Shown: in pieces, positions 18,531 through 27,476 of the stretch | Position numbering within the stretch: position 1 is the first letter of the stretch | Layout of the letters: each line of letters opens with the position of its first letter | NCBI GenBank assembly: GCA_964618455.1 | Contig: CAZUAQ010000004.1 | Span: forward strand, 62,001-126,000 | Origin: CAZUAQ01 sp964618455 | GTDB lineage: Bacteria > Planctomycetota > Phycisphaerae > UBA1845 > PWPN01 | Direction of reading: 5' to 3' | DNA: 64,000 nt | The notes under the pieces: generated by a model | Told to the model about the DNA's origin: nothing | The model's database searches: none | What the model saw: only the letters and a program-made list of their open reading frames with translations | Translations under genes and position numbers: made by a program

Positions 18531-18618
18531 ACTCTCGAACCGCGGCATGCCGATGAATGCATCGCCGGGGTATCCACCGGATGCCCTTCGAGAGTCACTT
18601 TCGGGAGGAGGCTCAAGG

Positions 18619-19755
18619 ATGATGCACGACTCTTTCCTGCGTCTCGATTCACGATATACGGTAGCGGCGATCGCTCTGCTTCTGTCGGCCTTTCCGTTGA
18701 GCGCGCCGGCCCAGAATGGCTCGCCCCTCGCGGACGACACCGCGGAAGCACCGGATCCGGAGGTCCGGTTCACCAAGGCGGTCCGTATTCCCGATGCCGT
18801 CTTCGAAGAGGAAACTTCCGCCCTGCTGTTGCCGTCCGAGCCCCCCGAGTATGGCGAGGACCGGATGCTGCAATCGCGCGGCGCGGTCGGGAAGCTGCCC
18901 GAAGAGATACCCCTGCTGCCCGAAGGATACGTGGTGGCGGCGCGGGAAGCGACGATCGAACGAAGCGGCGAATGGGCGGTCGCCCATCTCAAGGAAGATC
19001 CAGAACTCCCCTCCGCGCGCCCGTTGCGACTCCTGCCCAATCCACGGCTGGAGATGATCGACGCCATCCTGCGGCAAAGCGCCGCCGATCGTGTCTTCGT
19101 CATCACCGGGCGCGTCACCGAATTCCAGGGCGAGAACTACCTGCTGCTCGAAATCATCGCCGAGCGCGCCATCGTACCTCCCGCCCCGAAGCCGGAACCC
19201 AAGCCGGCAACAACCAATCCCGAAAACCAGCCGCTGCAGCCGGAGATCATTCCGCTCAACGGCGATTCTGCGGCGGGAACGGCTCCTGTGGAGGGCAATT
19301 CCGTACTGCAGCAGGAACCCTCCGCCGAGTCGGTCATTGAGTCACTCCTCGAAGATCGCCCGCTCAAGTCGGTCGTGATTCCCGAGCCAAGCCCCGCCGT
19401 GACGCCGGAAGTCAAGGTGGAAGGCGGAGACGTGAAGATCACGCCGATCGAGCCGGCGACGACCGGTCGCTCGACCTCGTACGCAAACGAGTCGTTTGTC
19501 ATCGACCGCCCCGGACGCGTCCTTCCCGACGGCGACGGCTGGAGCTTTGCGTTTGAAAACCGTGGCAACCACCCGTCGGACAAGCCCTTGCGCCTGCTGC
19601 CCAACCGGCTGCTCGAAACCGCCCTTGCGCAGAGCGCGGGAGGCTCACGCGGCGTTGTCTTCCTGGTCACCGGAGAGGTCACCGTCTATAAGGGACGAAG
19701 CTACATGCTGTTGCGGAAAGTGATCGCTCGACGTGATTTAGGAAATCTTCGCTGA
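18619..19755 (+). CDS. Secreted protein with two copies of an RLLPN domain, function unknown
   Basis: Protein of 378 residues with a signal peptide (VAAIALLLSAFPLSAPAQ). Two domains of about 85-95 residues, at roughly 97-182 and 285-378, are diverged copies of each other. Each has a strand pair, then LRLLPNPRLEMIDAIL or LRLLPNRLLETALAQS. Each ends with VFVITGRVTEFQGENYLLLE or VVFLVTGEVTVYKGRSYMLL, which resembles an OB-fold-like beta-hairpin. A Pro/Glu-rich linker separates them. I recognise no named family. GGGAGGAGG seven bases before ATG 18619 fixes the start over an upstream ATG at 18547. The stop TGA shares its last base with the ATG of glmM, so the two are coupled. Confidence 0.75.
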   Translation: MMHDSFLRLDSRYTVAAIALLLSAFPLSAPAQNGSPLADDTAEAPDPEVRFTKAVRIPDAVFEEETSALLLPSEPPEYGEDRMLQSRGAVGKLPEEIPLLPEGYVVAAREATIERSGEWAVAHLKEDPELPSARPLRLLPNPRLEMIDAILRQSAADRVFVITGRVTEFQGENYLLLEIIAERAIVPPAPKPEPKPATTNPENQPLQPEIIPLNGDSAAGTAPVEGNSVLQQEPSAESVIESLLEDRPLKSVVIPEPSPAVTPEVKVEGGDVKITPIEPATTGRSTSYANESFVIDRPGRVLPDGDGWSFAFENRGNHPSDKPLRLLPNRLLETALAQSAGGSRGVVFLVTGEVTVYKGRSYMLLRKVIARRDLGNLR

Positions 19756-21101
19756 TGTCATTGATGATGAGTGTTTCCGGTGTGCGCGGGATCATCGGCC
19801 AGACGATGACCCCGAGCCTGGCGGTCGAATTGGGATGCGCGTTCGGGACCCATCTCCAGGGCGGGACCGTGGTGGTCGGACGCGACAGCCGGCCCAGCGG
19901 ACCGATGATTCAGAACGCATTGATCTCCGGACTGCTCGCCACCGGATGCCGCGTCATTCAACTCGATATCGCCAGTACCCCCGCCACGGCGTTCATGGTC
20001 CGTCATCACAAGGCCGCCGGTGGCGTAGTCCTCACCGCCAGCCATAACCCGATCATCTGGAACGGCATCAAGTTCCTCACCGACGAAGGCCTCGCCCCGC
20101 CGAAGGAGCAGGCCGAAAGGCTCTTCGAGCGCTTCCATCGCAAGGACTTTCAACTCGTCGACATCGAAGGCGTCCATAAGCCGGAGATCGAGACTGCCGC
20201 CGCCGACACGCATGTGAACGCGGTACTCGCAACGGTCGACGCCGAGAAGATCAAGGCCAAGCGCTTCAAAGTGGTACTCGACAGCGTCAACGGCGCGGGC
20301 GGACACGAAGGCCGGCAACTGCTCGACGCCCTCGGGTGCGAAGTCGTGCACATCAACGGCGAGCCGACAGGGATCTTCGCGCACACGCCCGAACCGCTGG
20401 CGGAGAACCTGACCGAGTTGTGCGACGTCGTCGCCCGCGAGAAAGCGGACATCGGCTTCGCCCAGGATCCCGACGCCGACCGGCTGGTCATGGTCGATGA
20501 GCGCGGCACGTTCATCGGTGAGGAATATACGCTCGCTCTGGCGGCGCGCTATTTCTTCGCCGCCCATCCCGGACCGGCGGCCGCCAACCTCTCCAGTTCG
20601 CGCATGATCGACGATCTCGCCGCCCAGGCTGGCGGACCGTGCGCCGTCCATCGCTCGCCCGTCGGCGAAGCGAACGTCGTCGAAGCCATGAAAGCCAACG
20701 GCTGTGTTTTCGGAGGCGAGGGCAATGGCGGCGTGATCGATCCACGCGTCGTTCCGGTCCGTGACAGCCTCGTCTCCATCGCCCTGGCGTTGCAGCTTCT
20801 CGCGGACGCGGAGAAGCCCGTCAGTGCCCTCGTGGCGGAGGTTCCCGCCTATGTCATGATCAAGCAGAAATTCGAGTGCACGCGCGAACGCATCGACAAG
20901 GTTCTGGTTGCCGTGCGCCGACAGTACGCCGATCAGAACCTCAACGACGCCGACGGCATCCGCATCGATTTCGATCGAAGCTGGGTCCACGTCCGGGCCT
21001 CGAACACCGAACCCATCATCCGCATCATCGCCGAAGCCCCCGACCGCGCGCACACCGAGAAACTCATCAACGATATCCAGCAACTCGCCGACGGCGTGTG
21101 A
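19755..21101 (+). CDS. glmM: Phosphoglucosamine mutase / phosphohexomutase
   Basis: Alpha-D-phosphohexomutase of 448 residues. The order is SVSGVRGI at the N-terminus, active-site phosphoserine in TASHNP (about residue 96), metal-binding DPDADR (about 239), sugar-binding GGEGNGGVID, and a C-terminal phosphate-binding segment with VHVRASNTEPIIRIIAEA. The first part resembles GlmM, which isomerises glucosamine 6-phosphate to the 1-phosphate for peptidoglycan and lipopolysaccharide precursors. Phosphomannomutase/phosphoglucomutase activity cannot be excluded from sequence alone. It overlaps the upstream secreted-protein gene by one base (TGATG). A 140-base gap follows before leuS. Confidence 0.85.
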   Translation: MSLMMSVSGVRGIIGQTMTPSLAVELGCAFGTHLQGGTVVVGRDSRPSGPMIQNALISGLLATGCRVIQLDIASTPATAFMVRHHKAAGGVVLTASHNPIIWNGIKFLTDEGLAPPKEQAERLFERFHRKDFQLVDIEGVHKPEIETAAADTHVNAVLATVDAEKIKAKRFKVVLDSVNGAGGHEGRQLLDALGCEVVHINGEPTGIFAHTPEPLAENLTELCDVVAREKADIGFAQDPDADRLVMVDERGTFIGEEYTLALAARYFFAAHPGPAAANLSSSRMIDDLAAQAGGPCAVHRSPVGEANVVEAMKANGCVFGGEGNGGVIDPRVVPVRDSLVSIALALQLLADAEKPVSALVAEVPAYVMIKQKFECTRERIDKVLVAVRRQYADQNLNDADGIRIDFDRSWVHVRASNTEPIIRIIAEAPDRAHTEKLINDIQQLADGV

Positions 21102-21241
21102 CCCCTCCCTCGTCTGATCGATGCAGCGCTTCCGCAGGACGGCATGCCCTTTTTGCCCGGCCTTCCGGCGGCGGGTATGATGCGATTCGCAGAGGTTTCA
21201 AGGGTTTTCATCGGCAGTCGTGTCGCGGACGCGAGGTGGGT

Positions 21242-24139
21242 ATGAGTTCGGATCAGGGCAGCTACAATTTCAAGAGCATCGAGTCGAAATGGCAGGCATA
21301 CTGGGAAGAGCACAAGACGTTCAAAACGCTTCAGCCCGGTGACAAAGGCTTCGACGCCTCCAGGCCGAAGTTCTACGTGCTGGACATGTTCCCGTATCCC
21401 AGTGGGGTTGGGCTGCACGTCGGCCATCCGCTCGGGTACATCGCCACGGACATCTGCGCCCGCTTCCTGCGCATGCGCGGCTTCAACGTGCTGCACCCGA
21501 TGGGCTACGACGCCTTCGGCCTCCCCGCCGAGCAGTTTGCCATCGAGCATGGCGTCCCGCCGCGCGAGACCACCGAGAAGAACATCGCCAACATCCGCAG
21601 CCAGTTCAAACGCCTCGGCATGGGCTACGACTGGGATCGCGAAATCGCCACCACCGACGAAGCGTACTACACCTGGACGCAGTGGATCTTCCTGCAGCTC
21701 TTCAACAGCTGGTACGACCCCGATGAAGACGCCGCGCGGCCGATCGCCGAACTGGTACACAAGCTCGAACAGGAGCACGTCGTCGTGGCGTTCGATGGCC
21801 GCATCGTCCGCGCGGACATGCGCGGCATGCAGGAGTTCGTCGGCATGCCCATCGGCACACGGACCTGGAGCGAGCTCTCCCCCGAGGAGCGCCGCGACGT
21901 GCTCGACGGCCAGCGGCTGGCGTACATCGACGAAGTGCCGGTGAACTGGTGCCCGGCGCTCGGGACCGTGCTGGCCAACGAGGAGGTCACCAACGAGGGC
22001 CGCAGCGAGCGAGGCAATCACCCCGTGCTGCGCCGCCCGCTCAAGCAGTGGATGCTGCGGATCACGAAATACGCCGACCGGCTGGAAAACGATCTCGAAA
22101 GCGTCAACTGGCCCGAGGCCATCAAGCTCATGCAGCGCAACTGGATCGGCCGAAGCGAAGGGGCGGAGGTTGACTTCCCCATCGACGGCGTGGAGGACAC
22201 CATCCGCGTGTACACCACCCGCCCGGACACGCTCTTCGGCGCGACGTACATGGTGCTCGCCCCCGAGCATGAACTCGTGGTACAGATCACCACGGACACC
22301 CAACGCGCCGACGTGGAGAAGTACGTCGACACGGCCCGCAACAAGAGTGAGCTCGACCGTACCGCCGAGACGAAGGAGAAAACCGGTGTCTTCACCGGCG
22401 CGTACGCCATCAACCCGGTGAACGACCAGAAGATCCCCATCTGGATCGCCGACTACGTGCTGATGGGCTACGGCACGGGGGCGATCATGGCGGTGCCCGC
22501 GCACGACACGCGCGACTTCGAATTCGCACAGACCTTCGACCTGCCGATCATCCAGGTCGTACAGCCGCCCGGTGATGAGGACTGGCGCGGATTCACGGGT
22601 GACGGGACCGCCATCAACTCCGGCGAATTCGACGGACTGCCCACGGCGGAGTTCAAGAAGCGTATCATCGCCTGGCTGGAAGAAAATGACCTCGGCAAGG
22701 GGGCGGTGAACTACAAGCTGCGCGACTGGCTGTTCAGTCGGCAGCGTTACTGGGGCGAGCCGTTCCCCATCGTGCACGATGCCACCACCGACGAGATCTA
22801 CCCGCTGGACGAGAGCGAGTTGCCGGTGCTGCTGCCTGCCATCGAAGACTATACGCCGCAGGCTTCGGACGATCCCGACGCCCCACCCGCGCCGCCACTC
22901 GGCCGCGCCAGCGACTGGATGAACGTCAAGGGCTACGTCACCGATGCCGGCAAGGTGAAGCTCGTCCATAACGGCAACGCCGTGCCCGACGACGCCAAGC
23001 CGCGCGCTTTCCGCCGCGAACTCAACACCATGCCGCAATGGGCGGGCTCGTGCTGGTACTACCTGCGCTACCTCGACAACACGAACACGGCGCAGTTCTG
23101 CCGGCCGGAGGTGGAAGCGTACTGGATGGCACCGCGCGATCCGGAGAGCAACACACCCGGGCCCGACACCGCCGGTGGTGTCGATCTGTATGTCGGCGGT
23201 GCCGAACATGCCGTGCTGCACCTGCTGTACGCGCGCTTCTGGCACAAGGTGCTCTACGACCTCGGCCACGTCAGCTCGCCCGAGCCCTTCGGCCGCCTCT
23301 TCAACCAGGGCTACATCCAGGCGTATGCCTACACCGACGCGCGCGGCATCTACGTGGACATCAAGGACGTCGAAGACTCCGGCGAGGGCAAGAACCTGAA
23401 GTCCATCCGCAAGTCCACCGGCGAGGAGCTGACCCGCTCGCTCGGAAAGATGGGCAAGAGCCTGAAGAACGCCGTCTCCCCCGACGAAATCTGCGAGCAG
23501 TATGGCACGGACACATTGCGGGCCTACGAGATGTACATGGGCCCGCTGGAGGCGAGCAAGCCGTGGAGCACGCGCGACATCATCGGCATGAGCCGGTTCC
23601 TGCACAACATCTGGCGGCGCTTCATGGCCGAGGACGGCTCATTGAAGGTGACCGACACCGCCCCGCCGGACGACCTGCGCCGCCTGCTGCACAAGACGAT
23701 CAAGCGCGTCACCGCCGATATGGAAGGCCTGCGGTTCAACACCGCCATCGCCGGGCTCATCGAGTTGAACAACGCGCTCAAAGGCGACACTCTTCCACGC
23801 GAGGTAGCCGAGCCGCTGGTGAAGATGCTGGCTCCGATCGCCCCGCACCTGTCCGAGGAACTCTGGTCGCGCTTGCGGGGCACCGGTGATGGCGGATCCA
23901 TCGCCGATGCCGACTGGCCGAGCTACGACGACGCGCTGACCGTCGACGCCGAGGTCGAGGTGGCGGTGCAGATCAACGGCAAGGTCCGCTCGCGCATCAC
24001 CGTCGCCGCCGACAGCACCGACGACCAGCTCCAGGAAAAGGCCCTCGCCGACGCCAAAATCGCCGAAATGCTCGCTTGCAAGACCGTGCGGAAGGTTATC
24101 TGCATCAAGGGGAAAGTGGTGAACATCGTGGCGAATTGA
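21242..24139 (+). CDS. leuS: Leucyl-tRNA synthetase
   Basis: Class I synthetase of 965 residues charging tRNA-Leu. It shows HVGH in VGLHVGHPLGY (about residue 58), the editing domain (TTRPDTLFGATYMV, GTGAIMAVPAHDTRDFEF), QWAGSCWYYLRY, and KMGKS at about 735 in place of the usual KMSKS. Two family-unusual points are visible. An extra stretch of about 60 residues after NSWYDPDEDAARP sits in the catalytic domain. The zinc-binding cysteines common in the ZN-1 region are missing. Such forms occur in Bacteroidota as well. The frame is open to 20876, but ATG 21242 with GAGGTGGGT directly upstream is the family start. Confidence 0.97.
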   Translation: MSSDQGSYNFKSIESKWQAYWEEHKTFKTLQPGDKGFDASRPKFYVLDMFPYPSGVGLHVGHPLGYIATDICARFLRMRGFNVLHPMGYDAFGLPAEQFAIEHGVPPRETTEKNIANIRSQFKRLGMGYDWDREIATTDEAYYTWTQWIFLQLFNSWYDPDEDAARPIAELVHKLEQEHVVVAFDGRIVRADMRGMQEFVGMPIGTRTWSELSPEERRDVLDGQRLAYIDEVPVNWCPALGTVLANEEVTNEGRSERGNHPVLRRPLKQWMLRITKYADRLENDLESVNWPEAIKLMQRNWIGRSEGAEVDFPIDGVEDTIRVYTTRPDTLFGATYMVLAPEHELVVQITTDTQRADVEKYVDTARNKSELDRTAETKEKTGVFTGAYAINPVNDQKIPIWIADYVLMGYGTGAIMAVPAHDTRDFEFAQTFDLPIIQVVQPPGDEDWRGFTGDGTAINSGEFDGLPTAEFKKRIIAWLEENDLGKGAVNYKLRDWLFSRQRYWGEPFPIVHDATTDEIYPLDESELPVLLPAIEDYTPQASDDPDAPPAPPLGRASDWMNVKGYVTDAGKVKLVHNGNAVPDDAKPRAFRRELNTMPQWAGSCWYYLRYLDNTNTAQFCRPEVEAYWMAPRDPESNTPGPDTAGGVDLYVGGAEHAVLHLLYARFWHKVLYDLGHVSSPEPFGRLFNQGYIQAYAYTDARGIYVDIKDVEDSGEGKNLKSIRKSTGEELTRSLGKMGKSLKNAVSPDEICEQYGTDTLRAYEMYMGPLEASKPWSTRDIIGMSRFLHNIWRRFMAEDGSLKVTDTAPPDDLRRLLHKTIKRVTADMEGLRFNTAIAGLIELNNALKGDTLPREVAEPLVKMLAPIAPHLSEELWSRLRGTGDGGSIADADWPSYDDALTVDAEVEVAVQINGKVRSRITVAADSTDDQLQEKALADAKIAEMLACKTVRKVICIKGKVVNIVAN

Positions 24140-24160
24140 GAATGCGTGAAATGTCGAGAG

Positions 24161-24241
24161 AAATCCGAAACCCGAATGACGAAAAGGAGCTACACCACGA
24201 TATCTGATTCGGCAGTCGGATTTCTATAGACATTCGTCATT
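24161..24241. repeat. Pair of interleaved inverted repeats (GAAATCCGAA-type intergenic repeat)
   Basis: Between leuS and the CYTH gene, AAATCCGA (24161-24168) pairs with TCGGATTT (24216-24223). AATGACGAA (24175-24183) pairs with TTCGTCATT (24233-24241). The two pairs are perfect and interleaved, so they cannot both form simple nested stems. The sequence style (AAATCCGAAACCCGAATGACGAA) resembles short dispersed intergenic repeats I associate with GC-rich Planctomycetota and Verrucomicrobiota genomes; that link is from memory and is not tested here. Confidence 0.45.
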
Positions 24242-24262
24242 GGCCATCAGGAATTCTCATCC

Positions 24263-24832
24263 GTGAGTGTTGAACTCGAAGCCAAAATGCGTGTGTCCGA
24301 CCACGAGCCGGTGCGGCAGCGGCTGGCGGCCGCCGGGGCGGCGCGGCTCGGCGCGGTGTTGGAAACGAACTGCATCTTTGACCGGGACGATCGGTCGCTT
24401 CTGGCCGAGGGCAAGGGGCTGCGCGTGCGGGCGTGTCGCGTGATCGATGGTCGCGACGTCCCCGCCACCGTCACGTACAAAGGCCCGCGTATCGAGGGCG
24501 ACCTGAAACAGCGTGAAGAAATCGAAACGGCGGTGGCCGACGGCGAAGCCATGGCCCGGCTGTTGAACGCCCTGGGCTTTCACGAGCGGATCCGCTTCGA
24601 GAAGCAGCGCGAGACGTGGCAACTCGGCGACTGCCTGATCGAACTGGACACCGTCCCCCACCTCGGCACGTTCGTCGAGATCGAAGGCCCCGACGCCGCC
24701 GCCATCCACGACCTCCGCGCCAAGCTCGACCTCGCCGACGCCGATCTCATCAACACCAGTTACGTCCGCATGCTCGCAGAACACTGCGAAGCCAACGGCA
24801 TGCCGACGATCGGCATCACGCTCGCGTCGTAG
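24263..24832 (+). CDS. CYTH-domain protein (class IV adenylate cyclase / CyaB-like)
   Basis: Protein of 189 residues forming one CYTH triphosphate-tunnel domain. The N-terminal ELEAK matches the ExExK signature. Further ridge residues are in LRVRACR, VTYKGPR, FEKQRETWQLGDCLIELDTVPHLGTFVEIEG. Members include class IV adenylate cyclases, thiamine triphosphatases and inorganic triphosphatases; the long spacing and YKGPR resemble archaeal/bacterial CyaB annotated as cyclase. The start is GTG at 24263, right before the signature, with AGGA about ten bases upstream. It lies 123 bases after leuS in the same direction. Confidence 0.82.
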   Translation: MSVELEAKMRVSDHEPVRQRLAAAGAARLGAVLETNCIFDRDDRSLLAEGKGLRVRACRVIDGRDVPATVTYKGPRIEGDLKQREEIETAVADGEAMARLLNALGFHERIRFEKQRETWQLGDCLIELDTVPHLGTFVEIEGPDAAAIHDLRAKLDLADADLINTSYVRMLAEHCEANGMPTIGITLAS

Positions 24833-24906
24833 CCCGCCCGCGTACGCCGCGGATTGAAAATCTCGAAGTCCTCGATGAACGAACCGCTGGATTGCGGGCA
24901 GCCGCC

Positions 24907-25974
24907 TTACCTCGTTCCCCAGCCGATACGGAATACGTCCGCCAGGGCAAACGCGTGGATATCCGCGTCATCGTTGACCGCGAAGAACGCCCCTTCCGAA
25001 AACGGGCCGAACGGCTTCGTGTACAGGCAGATGCCGTCGGTATTGGCGACAGTCGGTCGGCCGGTGAAGCGCCCGAGCCGTCTGTAGTTGTTGGCGTCGA
25101 AGAGATGCCAGATCGTGATCTCCTTCCGCTGTTCAGTCAGGATCACGTAACGCCGCCCCTGGTGTTCGCAGACGACGATGCCTTCCGGATCGCCCTTCAG
25201 AAAGCGATCGGCGAACGTGATCCCGGTGAAGGCACCGTCCCGCGCGTACACCTTCACGTTCGGCGCTTCCTCGGATTCGTCACAGACCAGGACGCGTCCC
25301 GACCTGGGATCCACCGTGATGGACTCGGCCTTCTGGATCGCGCCGATGCCACTCGCCTCGCCCATGTGACGCACGAACTCTCCAGAGACCGCCCCTCCCT
25401 CCAGATGCAGCCGGAATACCTTGATCGTTTTCTCGGGCGCGACGTCCGTATCCGTGACATACACCCGCGTGCCGTCGCGTTCCGTCGTTTCCACCGCCAC
25501 GCCGTATGGTCGTGTCAGAATCTCCTCACCGAAGATCCCCGCCGGCTCCAGCGACTGCACTCCGAAGGCCTGCACGCGATGCGTGTCCCGCTCCACGACC
25601 AGCACGAATGATTGCACCGCCCCTTTCCGGGAAACCCGCGACGGCAACTCGACCACCGCAATCCCGTTGGGTCGAAGCATCTCCCCCGGCCCCTCGCCCT
25701 CGCGGCTGAAGCTTTTCATGTATCGCCCGGTGGCGGCGTCGAAGAGATCGATGCGGTGGCCTTCCTTCGCCGTGGCGAAGAGACCGACCTTTCCCTGGCC
25801 GAGATCACATGCCACCAGCGAATCGGTGTTGGCATACTCGGTCCCCTGCGAGGCCCAGACCCGTTCCAGTGCGGAAATCTCCCCCACGCCAAGAACACGT
25901 AAGGTGGACGGACCCGATGTGTGATCCGCGCCTGCAACAAACACGAGCACCACGCACGCTAACCAGGGCTTCAT
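24907..25974 (-). CDS. Secreted phytase-like beta-propeller protein
   Basis: Protein of 355 residues with signal peptide (KPWLACVVLVFVAGA). The sequence has repeating propeller blades: LVACDLGQGKVGLFATAKEGHRI, GVAVETTERDG, KAESITVDPRSGRVLVCDE, KGDPEGIVVCEHQGRRYV. The order and the DPEGI segment resemble 3-phytase (BPP) propellers, which use Asp/Glu-bound calcium to remove phosphate from inositol phosphates. I could not confirm all calcium ligands. ATG 25974 is used, but GTG 25980 has better GAAGGAG spacing and may be the real start. A neighbouring plus-strand gene group also encodes propeller-like secreted proteins. Confidence 0.65.
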   Translation of the reverse strand: MKPWLACVVLVFVAGADHTSGPSTLRVLGVGEISALERVWASQGTEYANTDSLVACDLGQGKVGLFATAKEGHRIDLFDAATGRYMKSFSREGEGPGEMLRPNGIAVVELPSRVSRKGAVQSFVLVVERDTHRVQAFGVQSLEPAGIFGEEILTRPYGVAVETTERDGTRVYVTDTDVAPEKTIKVFRLHLEGGAVSGEFVRHMGEASGIGAIQKAESITVDPRSGRVLVCDESEEAPNVKVYARDGAFTGITFADRFLKGDPEGIVVCEHQGRRYVILTEQRKEITIWHLFDANNYRRLGRFTGRPTVANTDGICLYTKPFGPFSEGAFFAVNDDADIHAFALADVFRIGWGTR

Positions 25975-26293
25975 GGACACAATGACTCCTTCATCCACGA
26001 TGAATTTTCACGAACTCAACGGTGCGATACGTTAGAAGATGGCCTGCGGTACTGCAAACTTACGTGGGCATCACATCCTATTGAAGAAAAACTTATTTTC
26101 ACCGAATTTCCTCGAAATGCCGCCCAAGTGTGAAGATGGGGATCATGGCTGCAGCCCATGTGGCACTCTTCATGGTCCGTTAGTCCGAGCTTAACACGAA
26201 GTGAATCACAACTGAACAGAAGTACTGTCCAATTTAACTTGCGTGTAAACGTAAGCATGCAACCAGAAACTTAGAAGCAAAGGAGCGGAGACG
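25975..26293. other. Divergent intergenic region, AT-richer than surroundings
   Basis: About 320 bases between the phytase-like gene (minus) and the PEP-CTERM gene (plus), visibly richer in A and T. It contains the near-palindrome CTTGCGTGTAAACGTAAG (around 26240) and the palindrome GGCTGCAGCC inside a CATG-flanked segment (around 26155). These could be operator-like sites. No confident -35/-10 pair was found, although promoters for both genes must lie here. Confidence 0.35.
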
Positions 26294-27307
26294 ATGAAGC
26301 TGGTAAAAGGCACATTGATGGCGGCGCTGGCCGCGGTTCTGTGCAGCGCGAGCGTGGCCTCGGCGGGGATTCTCGCGGGCCAGGAAGGCACCAACCTCTG
26401 GGGAACGACCTATGGCGTGAAGCACTGGTTCGTGCGTGGTGACGTGGGCGCGGCCCCGAACGTTCTCGAGCCGGAAGGCATGACCTTCTATAACGGCTCG
26501 TTGTACGTGACCGGTGACACGGACGACGACGGAAGCGGCCTCTCGCCGACTCCCCTCGTCGAGTACACCGCCACGATCGACGGAACGCTCAGCGGCCCGA
26601 TCACGAGTACCGTGCTGGATGCGAGCGGCAGCTCGTACGGTCCTGAGGGGCTGACGGTCAACACGAGCGGCGCGGGCTACGGTGGCGGCGCCGGCCAGTT
26701 CGTCGCGGTCGAGAGCGGTAACGATCCCGCGAACAATCTCGAGAAGACCACGGGCGTGATCAATCTGCCGGGCGGCTCGGTCACCGACACCGACTTCCCC
26801 TCGTCGCTGGCCAACGTCATCGACGGTTTCGATCCTGACGACATCGCGTATGTCGCGAGCACCGATCAGTTCGCGGTAGTCCAGGACCCGAACACCATCG
26901 AGTTCCACAACCACACGGCGGCGGGGCTGTCACCGGCGAACTCGTGGTTTGAGACCTCGGATCTGAGTGAGGATGCCAAGGGCCTGGCGGTCATCAGTGA
27001 AGCCTTCGCCGAGTTGCTGACCGGCGAAGACGTCATCGGCGCCGAAGCCCTCCTTGTGGCCGGCGAGGCGAACGAGCTGGCCATCTACCAGTTGGATGGC
27101 ACGCTGGTCAGTTCCGTTCAGGACGCCCCGACGCTCAGCATCGGCGCGGAGATCGAGGCCGTGGCCGTCGATGAGGTCAACGGGCTGATCTTCCTGGGCG
27201 ATGAAGGCGGCTTCACCATCAGCGTGATCGGTATCGAGGTGCCCGAACCCGGCACGTTGAGCCTGCTCGGCCTGGCCGGCCTGATGATGCTGCGTCGCCG
27301 TCGCTGA
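26294..27307 (+). CDS. PEP-CTERM surface protein, phytase-like/propeller-like
   Basis: Protein of 337 residues with signal peptide (MAALAAVLCSASVASA). The C-terminal sorting signal is VPEPGTLSLLGLAGLMML followed by four arginines. PEP-CTERM tails are recognised by an exosortase and removed at the outer surface. The body has blade-like segments LEPEGMTFYNGSLYVTGD, YGPEGLTVNTSG, DPDDIAYVASTDQFAVVQD and EIEAVAVDEVNGLIFLGDEGG, as in phytase-like esterase/SdiA-regulated propellers. AAAGGAG lies seven bases before the ATG. It is followed 170 bases later by a pseudopilin-like gene. Confidence 0.82.
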   Translation: MKLVKGTLMAALAAVLCSASVASAGILAGQEGTNLWGTTYGVKHWFVRGDVGAAPNVLEPEGMTFYNGSLYVTGDTDDDGSGLSPTPLVEYTATIDGTLSGPITSTVLDASGSSYGPEGLTVNTSGAGYGGGAGQFVAVESGNDPANNLEKTTGVINLPGGSVTDTDFPSSLANVIDGFDPDDIAYVASTDQFAVVQDPNTIEFHNHTAAGLSPANSWFETSDLSEDAKGLAVISEAFAELLTGEDVIGAEALLVAGEANELAIYQLDGTLVSSVQDAPTLSIGAEIEAVAVDEVNGLIFLGDEGGFTISVIGIEVPEPGTLSLLGLAGLMMLRRRR

Positions 27308-27476
27308 TTCTTTCGCGACGAAGCGAGAACAATTACCGCATGGCGCCGGCGGACCGGAAGAAGACGGGTGCGCAAGTTTGCCTGTTCTTGAGCGAACTTG
27401 GCACATCCCGGACTTGCTCCGGTTCGTTCGGCGCCGTGTTTGATTATCACTCTGAACTGCGTAGAGGTTTCGTTGA

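Noticed and set aside
16275..19118. 947-codon minus-strand frame spanning two plus-strand genes
   Set aside because: It crosses the boundary between two well-supported genes and has no recognisable domain or ribosome site.
20933..23605. 890-codon minus-strand frame opposite leuS
   Set aside because: Residues are typical of GC-driven antisense frames (Val/Arg/His/Asp-rich), with no motif. leuS on plus is certain.
26150..26260. Palindromes GGCTGCAGCC and CTTGCGTGTAAACGTAAG as riboswitch or operator
   Set aside because: Short or imperfect symmetry without a known consensus or neighbouring regulator; kept only as a note in the intergenic entry.
27398..27418. Sigma54-like TTGGCAC and TTGCT upstream of the pseudopilin-like gene
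   Set aside because: The spacing between the GG and GC elements is 14 bases instead of the required 10.
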